A stretch of DNA of 64,000 nt from Ignatzschineria sp. RMDPL8A (GCF_029815055.1 NZ_JAPPWA010000002.1:992001-1056000); one strand, 5' to 3'; positions 45,069-53,690 are shown, counted from the stretch's first letter. Program-made: numbers and translations. The notes: generated from the sequence alone by a model not told the origin.

Positions 45069-45965
45069 ATGTTAAAAGTTACACCGCCCAAGCAATCCCC
45101 TAAAGCGAAAACCGATGGCGTGACCACTGCCAGTCAAAAGCAGAGTCCTGAAGCTCAAAAAAAAGCGAGTAAGCCAAAGAAGAAGCGTAAAGCATCGGGC
45201 TCATCGCTCGGATGGGGTTTTTTCCAAGGATTTAATCTATTTTTAACCTTTGTGATCCTGCTCGGGCTCGGCATTGTGACCTATATTATGGTGGGCGGTG
45301 AAAATCGTCATCAAGGGTTGCCAAAATATGTGCTCGATCAAGCGACGGATAACGGTCAGGTGATTTTTAATCCGCAAATTCCTGAAGAGGTGCGCCAAAG
45401 TTATATCTATGTGCCACCGGTGAAAGAGGAGATCAATGCAGAAGAGCTCGAGCAGATCGAGCAGATTGCCAAAGCCCCTGATTTTGATCTAAAACTCTCA
45501 AGTGTAGGGGAAACAGTGGGGCAAGGTGAAGGGTCATCAACTGCAACTGATGATCAAGATTCGCTCCCTAAGTTATCACTTACCTCTGTTGGTAGTGATG
45601 CACTGAATGATGCAAATGCTGAAGATTTTGAGTTGGAACGGGCGCAAGTTCAAATCGAAAGTTTTATCGATCAAGCGCAACATGCGATGTCTGAGGGGCG
45701 TTATGTTGGCGTGAATCATGATGATGCGTACTATTTTTATACGCAAGTACTCTTTTTAGATGTCGAGAATCCAGTCGCGAAAGCAGGGCTTCATGACATT
45801 GCCAATCTCTACTTCCAAAATGCGCAAAAAGCGCTTTATGAAGGGGATCTCACCAATGCAGAGACCTTTATTAAGGTGGGGCTAGTAGTGATGCCAAATC
45901 ATCGTGAACTCTTGCAGCTTGAAGATGAGTTTAAACGCTATTTAGAAACCATGCGCCTCAATTAG
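45069..45965 (+). CDS. Hypothetical membrane protein with C-terminal helical repeat
   Basis: 298 residues I do not recognise. The N-terminal 45 are Lys/Pro/Ser-rich and cytoplasmic; one membrane span lies at about 55-76 (FLTFVILLGLGIVTYIMVGG); a long acidic linker follows; and a C-terminal TPR-like helical domain (about 195-298) has AMSEGRYVGVNHDDAYYFY, NAQKALYEGDLTNAETF and pairs of helices. It ends the run from pilM and is followed by a terminator. The domain type is my reading of the helix pattern. Confidence 0.7.
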   Translation: MLKVTPPKQSPKAKTDGVTTASQKQSPEAQKKASKPKKKRKASGSSLGWGFFQGFNLFLTFVILLGLGIVTYIMVGGENRHQGLPKYVLDQATDNGQVIFNPQIPEEVRQSYIYVPPVKEEINAEELEQIEQIAKAPDFDLKLSSVGETVGQGEGSSTATDDQDSLPKLSLTSVGSDALNDANAEDFELERAQVQIESFIDQAQHAMSEGRYVGVNHDDAYYFYTQVLFLDVENPVAKAGLHDIANLYFQNAQKALYEGDLTNAETFIKVGLVVMPNHRELLQLEDEFKRYLETMRLN

Positions 45966-45987
45966 TTTGTGTTTTAAGATTTAAATA

Positions 45988-46031
45988 AAAACACCCAAAG
46001 GATCGATGAATGGCTCTTTGGGTGTTTTTTT
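45988..46031 (+). terminator. Intrinsic terminator after the pil-aro-bamE-kdsA run
   Basis: A 12-13-bp stem (45988-46000 and 46015-46027) is followed by seven T. It ends the long co-directional run that starts at pilM. Confidence 0.85.
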
Positions 46032-46081
46032 ATGTCGTGTGATTAAATTTTAATATTCACTATCTAGTCTAGCTGAACTAT

Positions 46082-47689
46082 CTATTCAATCGGATCGGCA
46101 AGTGCGCCGGTATATTTTCGGTGTAGATCATGCCACGATTTTGAAAGTGCTTTTGTGGTGAAATAGGGCCCTGGTAATCGATAGCGGTTATAAAGATTAT
46201 TAAGATCGATCTGTTTAGCGATGCGAGTGACAAGCTCAAGATCATGATCAAACTGGGCGATATACTCTTCCGTTTCACGGCGATCAAGATAACGAAACAG
46301 GATCTGATCGACCTCTTTAAAGGAGAGTTCAGCCCCGTCACACACATTCGGGTGGCGGAAAATCTCACTTTTTGCACCAGCCATCACCTCTTTGTTTAAA
46401 AGTTTGCCTTCAAGATCACGATAATCGGCAAGGCGTAAAATATCCGTGCGGTACAGGTCAATAAAAGGCATATAGTGGCCGGCTGCGGTCATTCCGTGAC
46501 CTTTAAGTTTCAGCTTAATTTGGGTTTTATTAATCGGCCCGAGCACAATGGCGTTATGCAGATCACTAAAGGCAAGGAGTAATCCTTTTTTGTAGCGGTC
46601 AACGCTCTCTTCTGCCCAATTAATTGGGGGATCGATTGAGGCATCTTTCCGTTTTGACATTAATGCATTGCGTAGGTGATCTTTATTGATGTCATATTCA
46701 TAAAGACGTACGTTGAGGCGTTTACAGAGCGTACGAATATTTTTAAGATCGCTTGGAAGATCATCGGCGGTGGTAAAGTGAACGGGATAAACCTTATCAG
46801 CTCCGAGCGCATCGACGGCAAGCGTTAACAGAAGATGGGATTCTAAGCATTTACCGATATAGAGTGTTACTTTATCTTCTGGTACATAATTGAGCATCTC
46901 TTGGAGACCAAACATCAGTGCGCGGTAGAGCGTTGCATCTAAATGTTCTTGCACCTCTAACGGTGGCAATTTGTTAATGGTATCAATATCAAAGAGCACG
47001 TGCCCTTCGTTAAACCGTTTGCCCCCACCGACCTGTTCGCCTCGGTCATTAATCACCATGGCATAGCCTGAAAAAATAAATTGATCGCAGGAGGTGAGCG
47101 CATTGGAGATAATGATGGGAGTTTGAATGGTTTTTGCGGTAGTTTGAAAGGCATTTCGATTGGTAAGATGGCGACGATTACTCCAGTGAAACGCACTCAT
47201 CAATAAAAGCGCATCGCATTTTGGGAGACGATTAGGGTCGAGGAAGTCTTCGCTGATTGCAATCCCGATTGTCTTGCCTTTAATGGTGAAAGTGGTTGGC
47301 TTATCGCCCTGCGAAATATAGTAATTTTCCATCACAAGCTCAGTGGAGGAGAGTGTGCCTTTTCGGTGAATTCCAAGGATTTGCCCATTTTTGACAATCG
47401 CAGCGCTACTATAGAGAGAATGATGATCGCGCTCAGGGAAGCCAACGATGGCCACAATATCGGTGGAATGATGGGCGATCTCATAGAGTGCCTCGCGAGC
47501 GTCATCGATAAACTTAGGTTTTAAGAGATAATCGCTGGCCCCGTAGCCTGAAATCGTCAGTTCAGGGAAGAGGATAATATCGGCATTTGATTGTTTTGCC
47601 TGTGTGATCGCAGCTAAAATGCGCTTTTTATTATACTCGATATGTCCCGGCACGGTTTTCAATTGGGTCACTGCAATGGTTAATGTCAT
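46082..47689 (-). CDS. NadE-like two-domain protein, both active sites degenerate
   Basis: Has the length (535) and domain order of glutamine-dependent NAD synthetase: N-terminal nitrilase-like glutaminase (1-245) and C-terminal synthetase (255-535). The glutaminase keeps E43 (FPELTISGYG) and K110 but the nucleophile Cys is S146 (GIAISEDF). In the synthetase the pyrophosphate loop SGGIDS is GKCLES (279-284) and the TTGNKSE and LYGDMAGGF motifs are GPINKTQ and GHGMTAAGH. AVDALGADKV (291-300) next to the loop is perfectly kept, so the alignment is safe. No frameshift or stop, so it is not a simple pseudogene. A pseudoenzyme or a new activity is inferred; a working nadE must exist elsewhere if NAD is made this way. 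Confidence 0.85.
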   Translation of the reverse strand: MTLTIAVTQLKTVPGHIEYNKKRILAAITQAKQSNADIILFPELTISGYGASDYLLKPKFIDDAREALYEIAHHSTDIVAIVGFPERDHHSLYSSAAIVKNGQILGIHRKGTLSSTELVMENYYISQGDKPTTFTIKGKTIGIAISEDFLDPNRLPKCDALLLMSAFHWSNRRHLTNRNAFQTTAKTIQTPIIISNALTSCDQFIFSGYAMVINDRGEQVGGGKRFNEGHVLFDIDTINKLPPLEVQEHLDATLYRALMFGLQEMLNYVPEDKVTLYIGKCLESHLLLTLAVDALGADKVYPVHFTTADDLPSDLKNIRTLCKRLNVRLYEYDINKDHLRNALMSKRKDASIDPPINWAEESVDRYKKGLLLAFSDLHNAIVLGPINKTQIKLKLKGHGMTAAGHYMPFIDLYRTDILRLADYRDLEGKLLNKEVMAGAKSEIFRHPNVCDGAELSFKEVDQILFRYLDRRETEEYIAQFDHDLELVTRIAKQIDLNNLYNRYRLPGPYFTTKALSKSWHDLHRKYTGALADPIE

Positions 47690-47701
47690 CTTCTTACCTT
47701 T

Positions 47702-47718
47702 ATTGACAAGTCGTCAAT
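47702..47718. promoter_or_regulatory. Inverted repeat upstream of the NadE-like gene
   Basis: ATTGAC-N5-GTCAAT, 13-29 bp before the start codon on the minus strand. It may be an operator or a leader hairpin; function unknown. Confidence 0.3.
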
Positions 47719-47870
47719 GCATATCAACACGAAAGTATATATAATTATAGGTTATTACCATTATTATCATTATATTACATTGTCGACGATATAGCTTTAA
47801 ATAGTGTGGTATTGATTAGAATCGTATGCAGTTTTTTGAGAAGGGTTAAGTATTGATGATAAGCATGCAT

Positions 47871-47922
47871 AAAAAAGCCTCGATTTTGATGGGATATCAT
47901 CATAAATCGAGGCTTTTTTTTA
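47871..47922 (-). terminator. Intrinsic terminator after ftsY
   Basis: A 12-13-bp stem (outer arms AAAGCCTCGATTT / AAATCGAGGCTTT) is followed on the minus strand by six T (from the A-run at 47871) and lies 14 bp past the ftsY stop. The T-run on the right makes it usable in both directions. Confidence 0.85.
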
Positions 47923-47935
47923 CAGAAATATTAAC

Positions 47936-49465
47936 TTATGCTTTGTATTGAATAAGCGCTTCCACAAACTCTTTTGCATTAAAGGGACGAAGATCATCGA
48001 TCCCTTCACCCACGCCGATAAAGCGCACCGGAATCTTAAGCTCATCCGCAATGGCAAAGATAATTCCGCCTTTTGCCGTTCCGTCCATTTTGGTAAATGA
48101 GATGCCCGATAGGGGGACAAATTCATTAAATTGACGGGCTTGGTTGAGCGCATTTTGCCCCGTTCCCGCATCAACGACGAGCATCACTTCATGAGGCGCA
48201 GTCTCATCTAAACGTTTTGTGACGCGGTGAATTTTCTCAAGTTCTTTCATAAGGCCTGAATCGGTATGGAGGCGACCGGCGGTATCGGCAATTAAGATAT
48301 CGACCTTTTTCGCTTTCGCCGATTCGATCGCATCAAAAATTACTGACGCAGGGTCAGCGCCATCTTTTTGTGACACGACGGGAATATGATTGCGCTCGCC
48401 CCATACTTTTAGCTGTTCAACGGCGGCAGCACGGAAAGTATCGCCAGCGGCAAGCATGACAGATTTACCTTCAGCTTGGAATTTTTTCGCCAATTTTCCA
48501 ATGGTGGTGGTTTTACCCACGCCATTAACGCCCACCATTAAGATTATATAGGGCGCTTTAGTATTGTCGATTACGAGCGGTTCTTCCACCGGCGTTAAAA
48601 TCTCTTCCATTTTGTGGCTGAGCGCCTTAAAGAGTTCATCTTGATTTGATAACGCTTTACGCGAAACTTCTTCGCGGATCGATTCAAGCATGCGTTCGGT
48701 GGCGTTAATGCCAACATCTGCAAGGAGAAGGCGGGTTTCGAGCTCTTCTAAAATCTCATCATCAATCTCTTTTTTCCCTAAGAAGAGATCGGCAAAGCCT
48801 TCAGTAAGGCCAGCGCTTGTTTTCGCGAGTTGTTTTTTAAGGCGTGCAAAAAAGCCCTGTTTTTTCGGTTTTTCTTGGGTTTCCTGTGTGGGCGCAGGCG
48901 TTTCGGGTTCGGGATCAACCTCGGTCTCTACTTCAGTTTTAGTGACGGATTCAGTTACTGTAGACTCGATAGCTGCAGGCTCATCTGGATCTTCGGCAAT
49001 AGGCTCAGGCGTTGACGGCTCGTCCTGAATCTTTTCAATCTCTACAATCTCCTCATCTGAATCATCTTCGAGCGCTTCTAGATCGTCCTCTGATTCTTCA
49101 TCTGTATCATCATCAGCGGAATCATCAAACATAAATGCATCGGTGAGTTCATTGGCAAATGCATTAAGATCGCGAGGGGATTCCGTTTCGCTCATCTCTT
49201 CGAGAGTTTTGTCTAAAACTTGTTCAGCTTCATCGACTGTTTCGGGCGATGATTCGAATGAATCTGGTTCAGGGGTGATCGCTTCAGGCGCGGTTTCCGT
49301 TCCAATATCTGTGGAAGAAGGGGCGTCTGAAACCGCTTTTTCTTCTGAAACGGGCGCGAAATCAGCATCATTTTTGACTGAATCTTCTACAACTTCAGGG
49401 GCTTCATCTTTTGAAGAACCGCCAAATAATCGGCTAAACCAGCCTCTTTTCGTTTTTTTTGTCAT
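47936..49465 (-). CDS. ftsY: Signal recognition particle receptor FtsY
   Basis: GTPase that docks SRP-ribosome complexes at the inner membrane. A basic N-terminal KKTKRGWFSRLFG leads into a long acidic A domain (about 20-215, rich in Glu/Asp/Thr), then the NG domain. G1 is GVNGVGKTTTIGKLA, G2/I-box AGDTFRAAAVEQL, G3 DTAGRLHTDSGLMKEL, G4 TKMDGTAKGG and the C-terminal GVGEGIDDLRPF. The frame is open to 49510 but ATG 49465 gives the standard start and 509 residues. No ftsE/ftsX follows. Confidence 0.95.
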   Translation of the reverse strand: MTKKTKRGWFSRLFGGSSKDEAPEVVEDSVKNDADFAPVSEEKAVSDAPSSTDIGTETAPEAITPEPDSFESSPETVDEAEQVLDKTLEEMSETESPRDLNAFANELTDAFMFDDSADDDTDEESEDDLEALEDDSDEEIVEIEKIQDEPSTPEPIAEDPDEPAAIESTVTESVTKTEVETEVDPEPETPAPTQETQEKPKKQGFFARLKKQLAKTSAGLTEGFADLFLGKKEIDDEILEELETRLLLADVGINATERMLESIREEVSRKALSNQDELFKALSHKMEEILTPVEEPLVIDNTKAPYIILMVGVNGVGKTTTIGKLAKKFQAEGKSVMLAAGDTFRAAAVEQLKVWGERNHIPVVSQKDGADPASVIFDAIESAKAKKVDILIADTAGRLHTDSGLMKELEKIHRVTKRLDETAPHEVMLVVDAGTGQNALNQARQFNEFVPLSGISFTKMDGTAKGGIIFAIADELKIPVRFIGVGEGIDDLRPFNAKEFVEALIQYKA

Positions 49466-49633
49466 CGACAATCCTAATAACAGTTGAAAATATAAAAAAA
49501 TGTGTAACAATATAGACCTACTGTATTTTAACAGGTTGCACTTTGAATTGTTACTCCGAATTCAGCACGAATCGGATGACAAATTAGAAATTTGAACATA
49601 TTGTTCGATTTTTGATAAAAGGGCATAAAAGTC

Positions 49634-49662
49634 TTGATTACAGAGCTCGGACGTTATATACT
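49634..49662 (+). promoter_or_regulatory. Promoter for tRNA-Val/tRNA-Ile2
   Basis: TTGATT at 49634-49639 and TATACT at 49657-49662 are exactly 17 bp apart, ending 16 bp before the tRNA-Val 5' end. Confidence 0.65.
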
Positions 49663-49678
49663 TTAACGCCTTTACAGT

Positions 49679-49755
49679 AGGCATATAGCTCAGCTGGTTA
49701 GAGCACCACCTTGACATGGTGGGGGTCGTTGGTTCGAATCCAATTATGCCTACCA
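49679..49755 (+). tRNA. tRNA-Val (GAC)
   Basis: 77 nt, full cloverleaf: acceptor AGGCATA/TATGCCT, discriminator A and encoded CCA, D-arm GCTCAGCTGGTTAGAGC, anticodon loop TTGACAT in stem CCACC/GGTGG giving GAC, and a T-arm with GGTTCGAAT. Confidence 0.95.
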
Positions 49756-49759
49756 ATTT

Positions 49760-49836
49760 GGGCCTTTAGCTCAGTTGGTTAGAGCTCTCGACTCATAATC
49801 GAGCGGTCGCTGGTTCGATTCCAGCAAGGCCCACCA
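49760..49836 (+). tRNA. tRNA with CAT anticodon, probably tRNA-Ile2 (lysidine)
   Basis: 77 nt with acceptor GGGCCTT/AAGGCCC, discriminator A and encoded CCA, anticodon loop CTCATAA in stem CTCGA/TCGAG. It is 4 nt behind tRNA-Val. C4-G69 and C5-G68 in the acceptor and the GGTCGCTGGTTC...CCAGC T-arm match E. coli ileX and TilS recognition more than elongator tRNA-Met, so I call it Ile2; elongator Met is the alternative. Confidence 0.85.
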
Positions 49837-49875
49837 TCCTACCTAATCTGTTAATCTTCCCCCCTCAGGTCTCAC

Positions 49876-50445
49876 ATGAAAGTTTTAAAAGATAGAGTGA
49901 TCAAAGATGGTGTTGCATTTGATGATGGCACGCTCAAAGTCGATAGTTTCATCAATCACCAAATGGATCCTATTTTAATGAAATCGATTGCGGTCGAGTT
50001 CGTTAGACGTTTCGCAAATCTCCCCATTAACAAAATCATCACGATTGAAGCAAGCGGTATTGCGCCGGCGATTATGCTCGGTTATCTGCTTGAGCTTCCG
50101 GTGGTGTTTGTGAAAAAGAAAACCCCCAAAACCATGGAAAAAATGTACACTTCATCGGTCTATTCATTCACGAAAGATCGTCGTTATGATGTGTGCATTA
50201 GCCAAGAATACCTTTCAAGTGAAGATAATGTGGTCTTTATTGACGACTTCCTTGCCAACGGTAATGCGGCGCTTGGGGTTAAAGATCTGATCGATCAAGC
50301 AGGCGCGAACCTCTTTGGAATGGGGTTTGTGCTCGAAAAAAGTTTCCAAGTAGGCCGTTCACGCTTAGAAGAGCACAACATCAATGTTGAGTCGCTCGTG
50401 CGCGTTAAATCGTTAAAAGATGACGAAATCGAATTTATCGATTAA
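49876..50445 (+). CDS. xpt: Xanthine phosphoribosyltransferase (Xpt type)
   Basis: Salvages xanthine to XMP with PRPP. The 189-residue protein is of the Gram-positive Xpt type, not E. coli Gpt: N-terminal [31 protein letters not shown], and the PRPP loop [16 protein letters not shown] with Asp-Asp. Only 39 bp separate it from the tRNA, so no purine riboswitch fits. Followed after 15 bp by the radical SAM gene. Confidence 0.9.
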   Translation: MKVLKDRVIKDGVAFDDGTLKVDSFINHQMDPILMKSIAVEFVRRFANLPINKIITIEASGIAPAIMLGYLLELPVVFVKKKTPKTMEKMYTSSVYSFTKDRRYDVCISQEYLSSEDNVVFIDDFLANGNAALGVKDLIDQAGANLFGMGFVLEKSFQVGRSRLEEHNINVESLVRVKSLKDDEIEFID

Positions 50446-50460
50446 TCCTTGATTTGACGT

Positions 50461-51993
50461 ATGGTGGACATTCTCTTAATTACGCTTAATGCGCGATATA
50501 CTCACGCTTCGCTCGGGCTCCGTTATTTAAAAGCGAACCTTGGCGAGCTTGAATCGCGTGCGGAAATTTTAGAATTCACCATTTCGCAAAGTAAAGAAGA
50601 GATGCTTGAGGCGATCTATCGGCACTCACCGAAAATGCTCACCTTTGGTATCTATATCTGGAACTTCCTCGAAACCACTTCGCTCATTAAAGATCTGCGC
50701 GAATTGATGCCTGAGCTGATTATTTCCATTGGCGGGCCAGAAGTCTCCTATGAATATCGAGATACGGAGGTGTTTAACGCCGCCGATTATCTCATTACCG
50801 GTTGGGGCGATGTGAGTTTTTATGAGCTCTGCCGTTCGATTTTTATCGATAAAACCCCGCATCCTGAAAAAGTGATCATTGGAAAACAGCCACCGCTCGA
50901 TCAAATTAAACTTCCCTATCATCTCTATACCGATGAGGACATTGCCCATCGCACCGTCTATGTTGAGGCGTCGCGCGGGTGTCCCTATAAATGTGAGTTT
51001 TGTTTGTCGAGCCTAGATAAAACGGCGTGGCGTTTTCCGCTTGAAACGTTTTTAGATGCGATGGATTCGCTCTATCAGCGAGGGTTACGCCAATTTAAAT
51101 TTATTGATCGCACCTTTAATCTTAAAAAAGATTTTACCCTTGCGATTTTAGATTTCTTCTTAGATAAAATTGAAGAAAATCCCGATGATCCGCTCTTTTT
51201 GCACTTTGAATTAGTACCCGATGTGATCTCCGATGAGCTTAAAGCGAAGATTTTAGAATTCCCGGATGGCTCAATGCAGTTTGAGGTGGGGATTCAGACG
51301 CTTAATCCGGTTACGCAAAAACTCATTTCGCGTCGCACCGATCTTGTTAAAGCGAAAGAGAATATCAGTTGGCTCTCCAATCATACCGATGTCCATCTTC
51401 ACGTGGATCTCATTGTCGGGCTTCCCGATGAGACGATTGACGAATTTGGCAAGGGCTTTAATGAGCTCTGGTCGTGGGATCCACAAGAGATTCAAGTGGG
51501 GATTTTAAAGCGTCTAAAAGGGACGCCGATTATTCGCCATACGACGGAATATCAATTTAAATATAGCCAAGAGCCGCCATATTCGGTGCTCGAAAATCGC
51601 AATATGCCCTTTTTAGTGGTGCAGGAGTTGGAACGATTTGCGAAGTTTTGGGACCTCATTTCAAACTCGGGGCGCTTTCAAACAACGCTTCCCCTAATTT
51701 TAAAAGAGGATGCCTTTGCCGAATTTCGGGCGCTCTCTAATGCGCTCTATGCGGAATTAAAACGCACGCACAGTATTTCTCTTGACCGGTTATTTCGCTC
51801 GGTGTTTCGTTATTTAGTTGAACGGGAAAAAGATCCCAAAGAGAGCATTATCCGCGCGATGGCTGATGATTTTTCTCGCACGGGAATTAAGGGTTGGCCG
51901 AAGTATTTAGGCGAGCGTCCTGAGCCAAAGGTTGAGGAGCTTTCACCGGAACTTGCCGCGCTTCCAAAACGTCAACAACAGCATCGCCGCTAA
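50461..51993 (+). CDS. B12-binding-type radical SAM protein (DUF4080)
   Basis: Unknown function. An N-terminal cobalamin-binding-like Rossmann domain (about 1-140; LITLNARYTHASLGLRYLK, IGGPEVSYEY) lacks the usual DxHxxG for base-off B12. The radical SAM domain carries CPYKCEFC (178-185) after EASRG, and LHVDLIVGLPDET is typical. The C-terminal DUF4080 region ends with a basic tail (KRQQQHRR). 510 residues. It may be co-transcribed with xpt. Bacterial members have no assigned substrate to my knowledge. Confidence 0.82.
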   Translation: MVDILLITLNARYTHASLGLRYLKANLGELESRAEILEFTISQSKEEMLEAIYRHSPKMLTFGIYIWNFLETTSLIKDLRELMPELIISIGGPEVSYEYRDTEVFNAADYLITGWGDVSFYELCRSIFIDKTPHPEKVIIGKQPPLDQIKLPYHLYTDEDIAHRTVYVEASRGCPYKCEFCLSSLDKTAWRFPLETFLDAMDSLYQRGLRQFKFIDRTFNLKKDFTLAILDFFLDKIEENPDDPLFLHFELVPDVISDELKAKILEFPDGSMQFEVGIQTLNPVTQKLISRRTDLVKAKENISWLSNHTDVHLHVDLIVGLPDETIDEFGKGFNELWSWDPQEIQVGILKRLKGTPIIRHTTEYQFKYSQEPPYSVLENRNMPFLVVQELERFAKFWDLISNSGRFQTTLPLILKEDAFAEFRALSNALYAELKRTHSISLDRLFRSVFRYLVEREKDPKESIIRAMADDFSRTGIKGWPKYLGERPEPKVEELSPELAALPKRQQQHRR

Positions 51994-52063
51994 CCGATCA
52001 TTGATAACGGACAGACAATGGTCAGGCATCCATCTATTCACTAACGCCCTCAAGGATTGAGAC

Positions 52064-53428
52064 ATGAGTGAACCTTCATTTCAGCAAGGCTTGAAAAAAC
52101 GCCATATCTACTTAATTGCGCTCGGTTCCGCGATCGGAACGGGGCTTTTTTACGGCTCAAGTAATGCAATTCAACTGGCAGGACCTTCGGTGTTGCTCGC
52201 CTATGTGATTGCGGGGCTTGCGGTCTTTTTTGTAATGCGCTCACTTGGTGAGATGGCGCTCCGTAAGCCGCTTTCAGGCTCCTTTGGCAGTTATGCAACC
52301 CTCTATATTTCGCCGCTCGCAGGATTTATCACCGGCTGGTCCTATGTCTTTGAGATGGCGTTGGTTTGCCTTGCCGATATCACTGCATTTGCAACCTATA
52401 TGAAGTTTTGGTACCCGAGTGTCGATCCGTGGATTTGGACGCTCGGGGTGACCTTTTTAATCGGCGGATTTAATCTTATGCCGGTTAAAGTCTATGGGGA
52501 ATTTGAATTTTGGCTCTCGATGATTAAAGTGCTCGCGATTGTCGGCATGATTGTGGCGGGTGTCTCCATTTTACTCTTTGGATTTGGGTATCATGGAGAG
52601 GGGAGTGGATATGCGCCAACGCTCACCAATCTCTGGAAAGAGGGTGGCTTTTTCCCCAATGGCGTGACCGGATTTTTAATGGCGCTCTCGGTCGTTGTTT
52701 TTGCGTTTGGCGGGATTGAGGTGATCGGGCTCACTATTATCGAAGCGAAAGATTCCCACGAGAGCATTCCCAAAGCGATCAACACCATTCCGTTTCGGAT
52801 TCTCCTTTTTTATGTGATGGCGATCGGCATTATTATGGCGCTCATTCCATGGCATCAAATCGGCATTGATGGCAGTCCATTTGTGCTGATTTTTGAGCGA
52901 TTAGGGATTCATTGGGCGGCAGATCTGCTTAATTTTGTGGTGGTCACCGCGGCGGTTTCCGCGATTAATAGTGACCTCTATGGCGCAGGGCGGATGATTC
53001 ACGGGCTTTCGGAGCAAAATCAAGCGCCGAGCTGGCTCGGGAAATTATCGCAAAAAGGAGTGCCGAGCAATGCGGTATTTGTGATGAGTGGAACATTAAT
53101 TGTCGGTGTGGTGCTCAATTATTTCTATCACGATGGTCTCTTCTTTATTATTGCTGCGCTGGCGACCTTTGCAACGGTATTGGTTTGGTTGATGATTCTG
53201 TTATCGCAGATGGCGATGCGGTTAAAAATGTCAAAAAATGAGGTGAATCAGCTCGCGTTTCCGGTACTTTTTTGGCCGATCGGACCGATCATCGCGCTAC
53301 TTTTTATTCTATTTACCATCGTAATGCTGGGGGTGTACGATAATACTCGCAGTGCGCTTTGGGTGGGATTATTATGGATTGCGTTATTGATCGGCGTTTA
53401 CGGGATTTTCTATCGTAAACGTGCATAA
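52064..53428 (+). CDS. APC-family amino-acid permease (ProY/AroP-like)
   Basis: Inner-membrane amino-acid/proton symporter with about 12 spans. KKRHIYLIALGSAIGTGLFYGSS (about 10-32) is the APC TM1 signature, AGPSVLLAYVIAG TM2, and FGGIEVIGLTIIEAKDSHESIPKAIN the loop conserved in the AAT family. 454 residues. It most resembles proline-specific ProY and AroP relatives; the substrate cannot be set by eye. Stop is followed at once by the terminator of the broken lipoprotein gene on the other strand. Confidence 0.85.
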   Translation: MSEPSFQQGLKKRHIYLIALGSAIGTGLFYGSSNAIQLAGPSVLLAYVIAGLAVFFVMRSLGEMALRKPLSGSFGSYATLYISPLAGFITGWSYVFEMALVCLADITAFATYMKFWYPSVDPWIWTLGVTFLIGGFNLMPVKVYGEFEFWLSMIKVLAIVGMIVAGVSILLFGFGYHGEGSGYAPTLTNLWKEGGFFPNGVTGFLMALSVVVFAFGGIEVIGLTIIEAKDSHESIPKAINTIPFRILLFYVMAIGIIMALIPWHQIGIDGSPFVLIFERLGIHWAADLLNFVVVTAAVSAINSDLYGAGRMIHGLSEQNQAPSWLGKLSQKGVPSNAVFVMSGTLIVGVVLNYFYHDGLFFIIAALATFATVLVWLMILLSQMAMRLKMSKNEVNQLAFPVLFWPIGPIIALLFILFTIVMLGVYDNTRSALWVGLLWIALLIGVYGIFYRKRA

Positions 53429-53458
53429 AAAAAGCCCAAAGAGTGATTCCTTTGAGCG
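53429..53458 (-). terminator. Intrinsic terminator of the broken lipoprotein gene
   Basis: On the minus strand an 8-bp stem (GCTCAAAG / CTTTGGGC, one G-U pair) runs into seven T, just after the pseudogene stop. On the plus strand the stem has a mismatch and no T-run, so it belongs to the minus strand. Confidence 0.65.
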
Positions 53459-53465
53459 ATTTGCA

Positions 53466-53690
53466 TCAATTAAAATGCTGACTTTTTATTTCTCGTCGAT
53501 CTTTTTTTTCTTTCCAATAATGGGGCGAGTACGGGCCGTGGAGAATGTTGTTGCGATAACCGGCTGAGAGTAGGGTGCGACTCGTTTTTTGCCCAACTTC
53601 ATAGCTGTAATCTGAAACGGTGGCGCTAATTTGGCTCACAACCGGTTAAAATGAGTGCGCCCATCATGATCGAGAGGAGTTGCTTTTCAT
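53466..53690 (-). pseudogene. Frameshifted small lipoprotein gene
   Basis: ATG 53690 is preceded by AAGGA (spacing 6). From ATG the frame stops after 8 codons, but adding one base in the A-run gives MKKQLLSIMMGALILTGC, a clean lipoprotein signal peptide. It then returns to the first frame to read SQISATVSDYSYEVGQKTSR and on to a stop at 53466, about 56 residues after the Cys. So start, signal peptide, mature part and terminator are all present with two compensating frame changes. Real decay or a sequencing error in the A-run are both possible. Mature part not recognised. Confidence 0.6.

Noticed and set aside
49466-49510. 15-codon hydrophobic N-terminal extension of ftsY
   Set aside because: FtsY starts with a short basic segment; ATG 49465 gives it. 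The upstream part is A+T-rich promoter sequence.
49562-49756. 64-codon minus-strand frame reading GFEPTTPTMSRWCSNQLSY
   Set aside because: It is the antisense of tRNA-Val and its flank. This is a well-known false protein that arises across tRNA genes.
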